A stretch of DNA of 64,000 nt from Telluribacter roseus (GCF_017355915.2 NZ_JAFEUV020000001.1:680329-744328), one strand, 5' to 3'; positions 18,074 through 26,983 are shown, counted from the stretch's first letter. The notes: generated by a model not told the origin, from the letters alone. Numbers and translations: made by a program.

Positions 18074-18081
18074 TACCTTTG
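18074..18081 (+). promoter_or_regulatory. hisS promoter -7 box (TACCTTTG)
   Basis: Perfect TAnnTTTG match, leaving a leader of roughly 145 bases before the hisS ATG. Confidence 0.55.
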
Positions 18082-18160
18082 TGGTAGAGTAGCAGGTCTT
18101 CCCGACGCTGCGCTCGCTGTTATACCCAATAGTTTAACGTAGTAATTCTTACACCGTAAG

Positions 18161-18221
18161 TACTGTCAGTTAGGGCAGATCAGTGATCTGAGGCTATAGA
18201 CAGTAATATTTGGTGTACTGT
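18161..18221 (+). promoter_or_regulatory. Repeated half-sites in the hisS leader
   Basis: TACTGT at 18161-18166, an almost perfect palindrome CAGATCA-G-TGATCTG at 18176-18190, and the inverted pair ACAGTA (18200-18205) / TACTGT (18216-18221) lie within the untranslated leader just before the hisS start. They could be operator half-sites or RNA stems; no histidine-rich leader peptide or T-box is seen. Confidence 0.3.
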
Positions 18222-18233
18222 GAATATTCTAAT

Positions 18234-19595
18234 ATGAGTAAACCATCCCTTGCCCGCGGAACGCGCGACTTTGGTCCCGACCAGATGGTGAAGCGCACGT
18301 TTATCTTTGATACCATCCGGCGTACGTTCCAGCGGTATGGCTTTCAGCCCCTCGAAACTCCCGCAATCGAAAACCTGTCCGTGCTGATGGGAAAGTATGG
18401 TGATGAAGGGGATCAGCTTCTTTTCAAGATACTTAACTCCGGCAACTACAACGAAAAGCTTACCGAGCAGGACTGGAAACTGGACCCTAAGCAGCTCACC
18501 ACCCGGATTTCAGAAAAAGGCCTTCGCTATGACCTGACGGTACCTTTTGCCCGGTACGTAGTCATGAACCGGGGGACCCTTACCATGCCCTTCAAACGGT
18601 ACCAGTTGCAGCCCGTGTGGCGGGCCGACCGTCCGCAGAAGGGCCGCTACCGTGAGTTCTACCAGTGCGATGCCGACGTAGTAGGTACCGACTCGCTGCT
18701 GTGCGAGGCCGAGATCGTGATGATGCTGCATACCATTCTGCACGAGCTGGGCATCACGGACTTTACTATCAAAATCAACAACCGCAAGATCCTGACCGGA
18801 ATAGCCGAGGCCATTGGGGCCGCGGGGCAGGAAGGACCTCTGTGCGTAGCCGTCGATAAGCTGGATAAAATAGGCAAGGACAAAGTACTCACTGAACTGC
18901 ACGAGCGCGGATTCAGCGAAGAGAGTACTTCCAACCTGGAGCCGATGTTTGCTCTGGCTTCCGAGACGGCTCCCTTTGCGCAGCTGCGCGAGTGGCTGGC
19001 CGGCTCCGAAACGGCCCTGAAAGGAATCGATGAGCTGGAACAGGTGTGGCACATGGTAGAAGGCTTCGGCCTGCAGAACCCCCGCACCCAGCTGGACGTA
19101 ACCCTGGCGCGGGGACTATCGTACTATACCGGTGCCATCTTTGAAGTAAAGGTCAATAATGTACAGATCGGCAGCATCAGTGGTGGTGGCCGCTACGATA
19201 ACCTGACGGGTACCTTCGGAGTACCGGGCCTATCGGGCGTAGGTATATCGCTGGGGGTAGACCGCATCTACGATGTGATGGAAGAGCTGGACCTGTTCCC
19301 CAAAGACCAGACCATCACGACCCGCGTCATGCTGACCAACTTTGATGCACAGGCTGCCAGCTATGGCCTGGGTGTCCTTTATAAACTACGTCAGTCGGGG
19401 CTCAACGCCGAGATGTACCCTGACTCGGTGAAGCTGAAGAAGCAGCTCGACTACGCCGACCGGAAGCAGATACCCTTCGTGATCCTGATCGGATCGGAGG
19501 AAATGGCTTCTGGACGCCTGACCCTGAAAAATATGCGCACCGGCGAGCAACAGCAAGGTACCCCCGAAGAACTTACAGCAATTATACAAGCATAG
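18234..19595 (+). CDS. hisS: Histidyl-tRNA synthetase
   Basis: Charges tRNA-His with histidine. Class II synthetase of 453 residues: motif 1 region near ARGTRDFGPDQ/RRTFQRYGFQPLETP, motif 2 YQLQPVWRADRPQKGRYREFYQCDAD with the conserved arginine, histidine-specific ARGLSYYTGAIFEV, and motif 3 GVGISLGVDRIYD, then the anticodon-binding domain (about 360-453). The start is the ATG at 18234; an upstream in-frame TTG would add eight unlikely residues. It heads the histidine gene cluster, 23 bp before hisG, so synthesis and use of histidine are probably co-expressed. Confidence 0.96.
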   Translation: MSKPSLARGTRDFGPDQMVKRTFIFDTIRRTFQRYGFQPLETPAIENLSVLMGKYGDEGDQLLFKILNSGNYNEKLTEQDWKLDPKQLTTRISEKGLRYDLTVPFARYVVMNRGTLTMPFKRYQLQPVWRADRPQKGRYREFYQCDADVVGTDSLLCEAEIVMMLHTILHELGITDFTIKINNRKILTGIAEAIGAAGQEGPLCVAVDKLDKIGKDKVLTELHERGFSEESTSNLEPMFALASETAPFAQLREWLAGSETALKGIDELEQVWHMVEGFGLQNPRTQLDVTLARGLSYYTGAIFEVKVNNVQIGSISGGGRYDNLTGTFGVPGLSGVGISLGVDRIYDVMEELDLFPKDQTITTRVMLTNFDAQAASYGLGVLYKLRQSGLNAEMYPDSVKLKKQLDYADRKQIPFVILIGSEEMASGRLTLKNMRTGEQQQGTPEELTAIIQA

Positions 19596-19618
19596 AGAGT
19601 ATTATATACAGCTAACCC

Positions 19619-20479
19619 ATGAATGAAATACTACGCATAGCGGTACAGAAGTCTGGTCGGCTCAGTGAGGATTCCCTCAAGCTGATCAAGGAGTGCGGCA
19701 TCCGGTTTGACAACGGAGCCGGCAAACTAAAAACGGCTGCTACCAACTTCCCGGCAGAGTTCCTGTTTCTGCGCGACGATGATATTCCTGGTTATGTAGA
19801 GGATGGCGTGGCACATCTGGGGATAGTAGGGGAGAATGTAGCCGGTGAGACCAACCGTGATGTTGATACTGTACATAAGCTGGGCTTTTCGAAGTGCCGG
19901 TTGTCGATAGGTATACCAAGAGGCGTAGAATATAATGGGGTACAGGATCTGGATGGCAAAAGCATAGCTACTTCGTATCCGCGCCTGCTGGGCAACTACC
20001 TGGCTGAGCACGGTGTAACGGCCCAGATCCACGAGATCAGCGGCTCGGTAGAAATAGCCCCTAGTATCGGTCTGGCCGATGCCGTGTGTGATATAGTGAG
20101 CTCAGGAAGTACCCTGTTGAGCAATGGCCTGAAGGAGGTGGAGGTGATCTACCGCTCCGAGGCCGTAATGATTGCGAGTCGTACCCTGACCCCCGGGCAG
20201 AAGGACCTGCTGGACCAGCTGCTATTCCGGATCAAATCGGTACAGCAGGCCAAGAATAATAAGTATATCCTGCTCAACTGCCCCATTTCGGCCGTAGACG
20301 AGATTACCAAGTACCTGCCTGGTATGCGGGCCCCGTCGGTACTGCCTTTGGCTACGGAGGGCTGGTGCTCGCTGCACTCGGTGATCAACGAAAATGATTT
20401 TTGGGAAAATATTGAAAAAATCCGTCAGGCTGGAGCCGAAGGTATTCTGGTAATCCCGATCGAGAAAATGATCCAATGA
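19619..20479 (+). CDS. hisG: ATP phosphoribosyltransferase, long form
   Basis: First enzyme of histidine biosynthesis, joining ATP and PRPP. The 286 residues include the two-lobed catalytic part (RIAVQKSGRLSEDSL, the RDDDIPGYVEDGVAHLGIVG block, and the PRPP-binding DAVCDIVSSGSTL at about residue 155-168) and the C-terminal regulatory ACT-like domain (about 215-286) that confers feedback inhibition by histidine. HisZ is therefore not needed. Lies between hisS and hisD in the same orientation. Confidence 0.96.
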   Translation: MNEILRIAVQKSGRLSEDSLKLIKECGIRFDNGAGKLKTAATNFPAEFLFLRDDDIPGYVEDGVAHLGIVGENVAGETNRDVDTVHKLGFSKCRLSIGIPRGVEYNGVQDLDGKSIATSYPRLLGNYLAEHGVTAQIHEISGSVEIAPSIGLADAVCDIVSSGSTLLSNGLKEVEVIYRSEAVMIASRTLTPGQKDLLDQLLFRIKSVQQAKNNKYILLNCPISAVDEITKYLPGMRAPSVLPLATEGWCSLHSVINENDFWENIEKIRQAGAEGILVIPIEKMIQ

Positions 20480-20542
20480 TCGTTTTTGAGCATCTGACGA
20501 TTTTTAAGGATAAATGATCCATAACCATTAGTATTCCAGATT

Positions 20543-21817
20543 ATGAAAATCGTATGCTTTCCTGAACGTAGTCAGTGGCCGGAGCTATTGGCTCGTCCCG
20601 AACACGAGTCGGGCAATATTGAAAAAGTAGTAGAGCCTATACTGCAGCAGGTTAGGGAAAAGGGCGACGCCGCCCTTCGTGATCTGGCTATGAAGTTTGA
20701 TAATGTAGAGTTACAGGATCTGGCGTTCGCCCCGGAGGCGTTCGATCAGGCCGAAGCCAGGCTGGATGAAAAGCTGAAACAGGCCATACAGCAGGCCTAT
20801 AACAACATTCGCCGGTTCCACGAGGCCCAGTACCAGCCCATCGAGAAGGTCGAGACCATGCCGGGTGTAACCTGCTGGCGTCGTAGTGTCGGTATTGAGA
20901 AAGTAGGTATCTATATTCCGGGAGGTACCGCTCCGCTGTTCAGCACCGTACTCATGCTGGGAATACCGGCTCAGCTGGCGGGCTGTCGTGAGATCATTCT
21001 CTGTACCCCCAGCGATCACCCGGCAATCCTGTACGCCGCCAAGCTGGTAGGTGTGACCAGAGCATTCCAGATTGGTGGTGCCCAGGCCATTGCCGCCATG
21101 GCGTACGGTACTGAGTCGGTACCTAAGGTGTTCAAGATCTTCGGTCCGGGCAATCAGTACGTAGTGGCAGCCAAAATGCTGGTTAGTAAGGAAGGCGTAG
21201 CCATCGATATGCCGGCCGGTCCGTCCGAAGTAGCCGTGTATGCCGACGAAACTGCCCAGCCCGCTTTTGTAGCCGCTGACCTCCTGTCGCAGGCCGAGCA
21301 TGGTACCGATAGCCAGGTGCTGCTGGTAACTACCAGTAAGAAGCTCGTTAGCTGCGTTAACATGGCGCTGGCTAACCAGCTAGAGGAGCTGCCACGCCGG
21401 GATATAGCCCGCAAGGCCATCGAAAACAGCAAGGCCATTCTGGTAGACAATGAAGACGATGCCATTGACCTGCTGAATGAGTACGCCGCCGAGCACCTGA
21501 TCCTGAGTATCAAGAATGCGGAGGAGGTGACTGAGCGGATCATCAATGCAGGTTCGATTTTTTTAGGTCATTATACACCTGAGTCCTGCGGTGACTACGC
21601 CTCCGGTACCAACCATACTCTGCCTACCAACGGGTTTGCCAGGGCGTACAGTGGCGTATCACTGGACAGCTTTGTAAAGAAAATAACGGTACAACATATT
21701 ACTCAAGAAGGTATACGGGCCATTGGACCTACCGTAGAAGCCATGGCGGAGGCCGAGTCACTGCACGCGCACAAACGAGCCGTGAGTATCAGGCTGAAAG
21801 CGCTGGACGAAATGTAG
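20543..21817 (+). CDS. hisD: Histidinol dehydrogenase
   Basis: Catalyses the last two oxidation steps from histidinol to histidine using NAD and zinc. The 424-residue chain shows the family blocks YIPGGTAPLFSTVLMLGIPA, IFGPGNQYVVAAK, DMPAGPSEVAVYAD, LSQAEHGTDSQ (zinc-ligand glutamine/histidine), EHLIL and SCGDYASGTNHTLPT (further active-site residues near the C-terminus). Normal length. It is followed after 27 bp by a RES-domain gene rather than directly by hisC. Confidence 0.96.
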   Translation: MKIVCFPERSQWPELLARPEHESGNIEKVVEPILQQVREKGDAALRDLAMKFDNVELQDLAFAPEAFDQAEARLDEKLKQAIQQAYNNIRRFHEAQYQPIEKVETMPGVTCWRRSVGIEKVGIYIPGGTAPLFSTVLMLGIPAQLAGCREIILCTPSDHPAILYAAKLVGVTRAFQIGGAQAIAAMAYGTESVPKVFKIFGPGNQYVVAAKMLVSKEGVAIDMPAGPSEVAVYADETAQPAFVAADLLSQAEHGTDSQVLLVTTSKKLVSCVNMALANQLEELPRRDIARKAIENSKAILVDNEDDAIDLLNEYAAEHLILSIKNAEEVTERIINAGSIFLGHYTPESCGDYASGTNHTLPTNGFARAYSGVSLDSFVKKITVQHITQEGIRAIGPTVEAMAEAESLHAHKRAVSIRLKALDEM

Positions 21818-21844
21818 TAGCCCCAATGGCCGCATTGGCAGCCT

Positions 21845-22300
21845 ATGGAGCTATACAGAATTACGCGTGACCGTCACCGGGACGACCTGACGGGAACGGA
21901 AGCCTTTAAGAGCGGGGGACGCTGGAATACGGAGGGCAGACATGCCCTCTATACCGCTTCTAGCCGATCGCTGGCCTTGCTGGAAAAGCTGGTGCACCTG
22001 GAAGAAACCCCACCGCCAGATGACTACGTGATGGTAGTACTACACGTGCCCGACGAGGTGTCGTGTCGTCAGCTGGAAGACTTACCCGCCGACTGGCCCA
22101 GTCAGCGCTCCTGGACCGAAGATGCCGGCAACCGGTGGCTGGACGAAAATAAGACTCTTCTTCTGAAAGTACCCTCGGTTATTGTACCTTTGGAGTACAA
22201 CTATATCCTTAATCCCCGGCACGAGGATATGAAACTAGTAAAAATAGTTGGCATAGAGCCCTTCACGATTGACGAACGTTTATGTACCTATGAACAATAA
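21845..22300 (+). CDS. RES-domain protein (NAD-consuming toxin family), no adjacent antitoxin
   Basis: A 151-residue RES-family protein. Characterised members degrade NAD by phosphorolysis or hydrolysis and act as toxins of RES-Xre (MbcTA/ParST-type) modules. The three name-giving residues are present: R26 in GGRWN, E47 in ALLEKL and S111 in VPSVI, together with Y36 in LYTASS and N119/NP at the end, so the active site looks intact. Unlike usual modules no Xre/DUF2384 antitoxin precedes it: 27 bp separate it from hisD, and its last 11 bases overlap the hisC start. It is thus built into the histidine operon and must be transcribed with it. Whether it is toxic is unknown. Confidence 0.85.
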   Translation: MELYRITRDRHRDDLTGTEAFKSGGRWNTEGRHALYTASSRSLALLEKLVHLEETPPPDDYVMVVLHVPDEVSCRQLEDLPADWPSQRSWTEDAGNRWLDENKTLLLKVPSVIVPLEYNYILNPRHEDMKLVKIVGIEPFTIDERLCTYEQ

Positions 22301-23363
22301 GTTTAGCCTCAGTACTATCATCCGACCGCACATCCTGACCCTTACGCCCTACTCGTCGGCCCGTGATGAGTACACAGGCAAAGAGGGGATATTTCTGGAT
22401 GCCAACGAAAATCCGTTTGGCTCGGTAGGGCAGGAGTCCTATAACCGCTATCCTGATCCGTATCAGTCGGCCATCAAGGAAAAGCTGGCTCCTATCAAAG
22501 GAGTGCGACCTGGACAGATATTTCTGGGCAACGGAAGCGATGAGCCCATCGACCTGCTGGTACGGGCTACATGTACACCGGGTCAGGACCGCATCTTGAT
22601 TATGCCGCCCACCTACGGCATGTACGAGGTAAGTGCTTCCATCAACGATGTACCCCTCACCAAAGTACCGCTGACGCCCGACTTCCAGATTGATACCGAT
22701 GCGGTGCTGGCGGCCATTACCCCTGATACCAAAATCATATGGATATGCTCCCCTAATAACCCCTCCGGCAATCTGGTGCAGGCTTCGGCCATTCAGACCC
22801 TATTGGAGCAGTTTGCGGGTCTGGTTGTAGTCGATGAAGCTTATATCGATTTCGCCGAGGTTGAATCCTGGACGCAACGACTGGATGAGTACCCTAATCT
22901 GGTGGTACTACAGACCTTCTCCAAAGCGTGGGGACTGGCCTCGCTGCGACTGGGGATGTGCTTTGCCTCCGAGGACCTGATCAGGATCCTGAATAAGATC
23001 AAGCCGCCGTACAATATTAGTGGGCCAACCCAGCAATTGCTTCTGAATGCCCTGGACGGCGTAGAGGCCAAGAACCAGATGGTCATAGATATCCTGCACG
23101 AGCGGGACACGCTGCGTAACATGCTCAATGATTTGCCCCTGGTAAAGAAGGTACACCCTTCGGATGCCAACTTCCTGCTGGTGCAGTTTGAGGATGCCAA
23201 GGCCGTAATGGATTACCTGCTGAGCGAGAAGATCATTGTGCGCGACCGCTCCCGCGTTATCCTGTGCGATGGATGCCTGCGAATCACCGTGGGTACCCGC
23301 GACGAAAACGTGGCGGTAATTGATGCGCTCAAAAAATACCACCAGAATGCGGTGGAGGCGTAG
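22290..23363 (+). CDS. hisC: Histidinol-phosphate aminotransferase
   Basis: PLP-dependent class I/II aminotransferase converting imidazole-acetol phosphate to histidinol phosphate. The Schiff-base lysine is K212 in FSKAWGLASLRLG; IFLDANENPFG at the N-terminus, LGNGSDEPIDLL for the cofactor phosphate, SPNNPSGN and RITVGTRDEN near the C-terminus are all diagnostic. The ATG at 22290 (357 residues) overlaps the RES gene by 11 bp, implying translational coupling; an in-frame TTG at 22269 is less likely. It is the last his gene in the window; hisB, hisH, hisA, hisF and hisI must lie elsewhere. Confidence 0.95.
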   Translation: MNNKFSLSTIIRPHILTLTPYSSARDEYTGKEGIFLDANENPFGSVGQESYNRYPDPYQSAIKEKLAPIKGVRPGQIFLGNGSDEPIDLLVRATCTPGQDRILIMPPTYGMYEVSASINDVPLTKVPLTPDFQIDTDAVLAAITPDTKIIWICSPNNPSGNLVQASAIQTLLEQFAGLVVVDEAYIDFAEVESWTQRLDEYPNLVVLQTFSKAWGLASLRLGMCFASEDLIRILNKIKPPYNISGPTQQLLLNALDGVEAKNQMVIDILHERDTLRNMLNDLPLVKKVHPSDANFLLVQFEDAKAVMDYLLSEKIIVRDRSRVILCDGCLRITVGTRDENVAVIDALKKYHQNAVEA

Positions 23364-23417
23364 TGGTGAAGCAAGGAATAGATGTCTTAGTGTATACAGT
23401 ACTGAACCAGACCTACC

Positions 23418-23933
23418 ATGAAAAAAGTATTATTTACCCTCATAGGCTTATTTGCAATGAACCTGGCGCATGCGCAGTATGACAACTGGGCCGTTGGTTT
23501 TAAGCTGGGAGAACCTACCGGGTTTAATGTACGTAAGTACTTCAACAACATCAATGCCTTTGACGTCACTATTGGTACATACGGTGGTATCGTGGGCAAC
23601 AACCGCGACTATCGCCAGGGACAATATCGTAACGCCGGGCTCTCCGTACAGGCTCACTACCTGTGGCACTACCCCCTGTTCAACGCGGAGCTGGTCCATA
23701 TCTACTACGGCTTTGGGGGACAGCTCAACAGTCGTCGCTACTATCCCAACCGCCTGAGTGGTGGCTACGAAAATACTATTTCGCTTGGAGGATCCGGTGT
23801 GGGTGGTATTGAGTACTACCTGCCTGATGGCCGCCTCTCGGTATTTCTGGAAGGTGGTGCCTACGCCGAAGTACTTCCCCGCCCACTATACATCAGCCCC
23901 AATATTTCCGGAGGGATACGTTTGAATCTTTGA
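23418..23933 (+). CDS. Small outer-membrane beta-barrel-like protein
   Basis: A 171-residue exported protein: signal peptide 1-19 ending A-H-A, mature start Q20. The mature chain is a series of short alternating aromatic strands (DNWAVGFKLGEPTGFNVRKY, LSVQAHYLWHY, ISGGIRLNL) with glycine/tyrosine-rich turns and a C-terminal hydrophobic strand, as in 8-stranded outer-membrane barrels. No enzymatic motif. It follows hisC by 54 bp but has its own probable leader and a terminator after it, so it is probably a separate unit. Confidence 0.72.
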   Translation: MKKVLFTLIGLFAMNLAHAQYDNWAVGFKLGEPTGFNVRKYFNNINAFDVTIGTYGGIVGNNRDYRQGQYRNAGLSVQAHYLWHYPLFNAELVHIYYGFGGQLNSRRYYPNRLSGGYENTISLGGSGVGGIEYYLPDGRLSVFLEGGAYAEVLPRPLYISPNISGGIRLNL

Positions 23934-23950
23934 TCGTTTGATATAGAATA

Positions 23951-23987
23951 CCAAAAAAGCACAAAGTTGAACTTTGTGCTTTTTTGG
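23951..23987. terminator. Bidirectional intrinsic terminator
   Basis: Nearly perfect 18-base arms (CCAAAAAAGCACAAAGTT and complement) with A/T ends, placed between the convergent barrel gene and the PhnB-like gene. Confidence 0.92.
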
Positions 23988-24007
23988 TAACTACCGTCCG
24001 GCAGCGA

Positions 24008-24496
24008 TCAGGGCTGAGCCGTTTCCTGCCCATGGTAGGCAAGGGATATGGCTTCAATATTGATCTTCCCCATTTGCATCATAGCATGCACTGCTCTTCC
24101 CGCTTTTTCTGCCTCTTCGCTATGCAGGTACTTACCCAAGGTGGCCGGTATGATTTGCCATGACAAACCAAATTTGTCTTTGAGCCAGCCGCACCGGCCC
24201 TTTTCTCCCCCATACGACAGCTTATCCCACAGTTCATCTACTTCCTGCTGGGTGTCACAGTGTACGAAGAGCGATGTACCGTTTGAGAAGGTAAAGTAGG
24301 GGCCTCCGTTCAGCGCCATGAATTCCTGTCCTTCGAGCTGGAACATAATGGACATAACAGTACCTTTCGGCAGATGTCCACCATCGCCATAGCGAATGGT
24401 CTTGGTGATGCCGGAGTTCTTGAAGAGGGAAGTATACAGATTCACCGCTTCTTCGGCCTGGTCGTTAAAGGTCAGAAATGTCGTAATCTTTTGCAT
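24008..24496 (-). CDS. PhnB-like VOC-family protein
   Basis: A 162-residue glyoxalase/VOC-superfamily protein of the type often labelled PhnB or 3-demethylubiquinone 3-methyltransferase-like. The opening QKITTFLTFNDQAEEAV, SMFQLEGQEFMALNGGP, and GRCGWLKDKFGLSWQIIP are the family's conserved blocks. The ATG at 24496 is chosen; a longer frame to 24628 carries no plausible protein. Metal-binding and true substrate are unknown; the label 3-methyltransferase in databases is not a proven activity. Cytoplasmic, apparently monocistronic. Confidence 0.87.
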   Translation of the reverse strand: MQKITTFLTFNDQAEEAVNLYTSLFKNSGITKTIRYGDGGHLPKGTVMSIMFQLEGQEFMALNGGPYFTFSNGTSLFVHCDTQQEVDELWDKLSYGGEKGRCGWLKDKFGLSWQIIPATLGKYLHSEEAEKAGRAVHAMMQMGKINIEAISLAYHGQETAQP

Positions 24497-24658
24497 AGTA
24501 GTTAAGTCAGGATATAGGTATAAGCAAAAGTAAGGGTTACGAAGCCAATAGGCCGGGTGTGGGAGAGCCATTCTACGGGTGAATTGCGACAATGTTTTTC
24601 CAAGTCCTAAATGGCAGGTACTTAACAACTGCTTCTACACCCTACCAATACTACTACA

Positions 24659-24693
24659 AGCAAAAGAGCAGGACCTTTGCCTGCTCTTTTGCT
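24659..24693 (-). terminator. Intrinsic terminator after the TylF-like gene
   Basis: Fourteen-base perfect arms AGCAAAAGAGCAGG and complement with a 7-base loop, 29 bp past the stop of the minus-strand methyltransferase. Confidence 0.88.
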
Positions 24694-24721
24694 ATGGGTG
24701 CTTTATACCGAAGGTACGGTG

Positions 24722-25384
24722 CTACGGCTTAATGATGTACGATGGAATGTAGTTGAACCGGGGCTTATGTATCTGGATAGCCATATCCTCAAAAAACTCA
24801 TCAACAGCCCTGGTTTCACCCTCCACGGTTCCGTAATCATCAAGCATGACCACTCCACCCTTTACAACCCGCTCCCAAAGATTCTCAAGGATGAATTTCG
24901 TAGGTTCGTACACATCCACATCAATGTGAAGCAGCGCAATCTTTAGGGCCGGGTTTTGCGCCAGGAAGTCAGGTAGGGTAAGCAGGATATCGCCCTGTAC
25001 CAGCGAGAAGTTAATAAAGCCCTTGTTTGTAAGGTGCATTTCCAGTTCTTCGCTGCTGATTCCGTACCCTCCGGCACTTTCAAATTTTTCTACAAAGCTC
25101 CGGTCACTCTCCAGCTCAAGCGCATCTGGAAACTTACCAAACATATCAAATCCGTAGACTTTTCTGACGTATTCATTTTCCAGTAGGTTTCTGAATGACA
25201 GCAGCCTAACCAGCGACGTGCCCTTATATACGCCAAACTCAAGGATATCTCCGGGCAGGTCCAGAATCTTATGATAGACGTCCAGATGATTGAGCAGTTT
25301 CCCGATTCGGTTGGTTTCGCAGGTTAGATAAAAACCATTCTCATAGTCCCATTTTTTATCTGGGTTAACGGTGTAGTTTTTCAT
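24722..25384 (-). CDS. TylF/MycF-family O-methyltransferase
   Basis: A 220-residue SAM- and metal-dependent methyltransferase related to macrocin O-methyltransferases. The SAM motif is ILEFGVYKGTSLVRL (about residues 47-61), YGFDMFGKFP follows strand 2, and the metal ligands lie in LHIDVDVYEPT and MLDDYGTVEG. Family members methylate sugar hydroxyls on antibiotics or on surface glycans; no polyketide or glycan cluster is adjacent, so the substrate remains open. Flanked by hairpins on both sides, so it is transcribed alone. Confidence 0.87.
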   Translation of the reverse strand: MKNYTVNPDKKWDYENGFYLTCETNRIGKLLNHLDVYHKILDLPGDILEFGVYKGTSLVRLLSFRNLLENEYVRKVYGFDMFGKFPDALELESDRSFVEKFESAGGYGISSEELEMHLTNKGFINFSLVQGDILLTLPDFLAQNPALKIALLHIDVDVYEPTKFILENLWERVVKGGVVMLDDYGTVEGETRAVDEFFEDMAIQIHKPRFNYIPSYIIKP

Positions 25385-25521
25385 GGATTTGAATGCCTGA
25401 TGTGGTTTCTTTTACATGCAAATTATGCAATGGACGATCAATATATTTCTGTTTGCTCTGATACTTTTATTTCTCCTGATACAATTGTACCTACAGCACA
25501 TCCCTATATTAAGAATATTAA

Positions 25522-25581
25522 ACCAATAAAAAACAAACGCATAGTTGCACCGACATGATGCGCGTTTGTTTTTTTATTGGT
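25522..25581 (-). terminator. Strong hairpin between two minus-strand genes
   Basis: Arms ACCAATAAAAAACAAACGC and its complement (one extra T on the right) flank a 21-base spacer. It is placed 90 bp past the stop of the 255-residue membrane protein and fits a terminator for that gene. Confidence 0.75.
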
Positions 25582-25670
25582 ACATAAATAAAGCTGACTT
25601 ACTACATTCTCCTCATATAGTTGATTTATAGTACTTGATTAGCCGGATCAGAAATTGGTGTGGCGTTAGA

Positions 25671-26438
25671 TCAGGCTGCCTGCTTCTCCAGCTGTGCTCC
25701 TTTTCGTACATAGCTAACCGGAGTTATGTAATTATTGAGATAATGAAGCAACGCATAGATAAAGGTGGTAACACCCAGCATTTCCATAAGTTCTTCGAGG
25801 CAGTACAGGAGCTGATTGTACAAGTGGTCAATGCTGTACATCTTATAGAAATAGCCTTCAAATAGCTCAAGACCTACTGCACCTCCTACGAAAATGGTTG
25901 CGGATAAAAAAAATAAATTCCGGGTAATGGTAGGCAATGAGAGCACAAATCGGAACATATAAACAGCAACGGCCAAAAACATCAAAAAGTAAGGTACTAC
26001 CCATGCCCAATGTAATAGTCCGGCATAATCATTTGTGATATAGGGCCTTACGTGGAAGGTAGTAGTTTCGTGGATCTGGAGGTTTTCGTCTAAGGCCAGA
26101 AAAAAGAACACAATGCTCAGGACGAGCCATTGCTTCTTCCCTTTGCCGGATAATTTAATTTGGGTCTGTTTATATATAAAAAATAAGATAAGACTTGCCG
26201 ATAACATCAGGAGGGTAGAGAAGAACGCAGGAAAATTATTTTCTCCGTTGAAATCAAAATATTTATGCAAAATTCGTGCGTACCAGACTTCGTAGTAGGA
26301 GGAGTTCTGAGCAATGATATTAGCAATATTAGCCAGCAGAAGGAAGGTTATGGCTACTGCTACATACTTTACAATTCTTCCCGGGTTTACCGAAACAATG
26401 TAAGAGGCTGTTTTCGTAGAGCCTAAAGTTTTTTCCAT
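25671..26438 (-). CDS. Polytopic membrane protein, unknown function
   Basis: A 255-residue integral membrane protein with about six hydrophobic helices (near residues 24-44, 72-92, 103-118, 142-163, 170-190, 222-238). Charged or polar residues within helices include ALDENLQIHE after helix 3 and ELFEGYFYK after helix 5. I do not recognise the family. Codon use is AT-richer than neighbouring genes, especially at the 5' end. A basic patch ends the protein (YVRKGAQLEKQAA). Flanked by long non-coding stretches on both sides. Confidence 0.7.
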   Translation of the reverse strand: MEKTLGSTKTASYIVSVNPGRIVKYVAVAITFLLLANIANIIAQNSSYYEVWYARILHKYFDFNGENNFPAFFSTLLMLSASLILFFIYKQTQIKLSGKGKKQWLVLSIVFFFLALDENLQIHETTTFHVRPYITNDYAGLLHWAWVVPYFLMFLAVAVYMFRFVLSLPTITRNLFFLSATIFVGGAVGLELFEGYFYKMYSIDHLYNQLLYCLEELMEMLGVTTFIYALLHYLNNYITPVSYVRKGAQLEKQAA

Positions 26439-26983
26439 AAGGTTTTGTGTTTGGGGTGGTATACAACAAAGATGCCTGGTTATTCAATCCACTTTACACG
26501 CTACTTGAGGTTTGATTTTTACGTAAGTGCAGGTGGAAAAAATAATGGAAATTTAACATGGCGCATTAGATGGGTTCTTAGGTTAACGCCCCCCAAAAAC
26601 GTAATGTTTGGAAAAAATTAACAAAAAGATAAAATGAAAGGAGCTGATTATGGCCCTGTTATATAAAAATCCGGCGCTGAGTATGAGGAGATTGTATTCT
26701 CAATTTGTGTTTGATCGGTAGGTAATTTACTTGTTTACAAAAAGTTACATACCTGTTCGTTAGTTTAACTCCTGCATGAAGAATTTGTAAAATTTACAGG
26801 ATCATAAAAAAGTTTTGACTAGCCTTGAACCTGGCCATTTTTTGTGGCTTATCCACCTTTGGAGAGGCTGTGCTGGTGGAGCTGAACAGCCCCCTGATTC
26901 CGTCGCTGAAGCTGCATGGTATGGTTTTATACAACCCTGTTCAATTTCTAACTTGTAATGAGGATGTATAACTAATTACTACC
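26439..26983. other. Intergenic stretch with a possible gene remnant
   Basis: No intact gene is seen. Most of it is AT-rich, but 26850-26920 is GC-rich and reads as an open plus-strand frame (26818-26970, no ATG near the start) giving about 50 residues with no recognisable motif. It could be a decayed gene end or chance. The promoter of the lipoprotein-SDR gene should lie in the last 100 bp. Confidence 0.4.
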
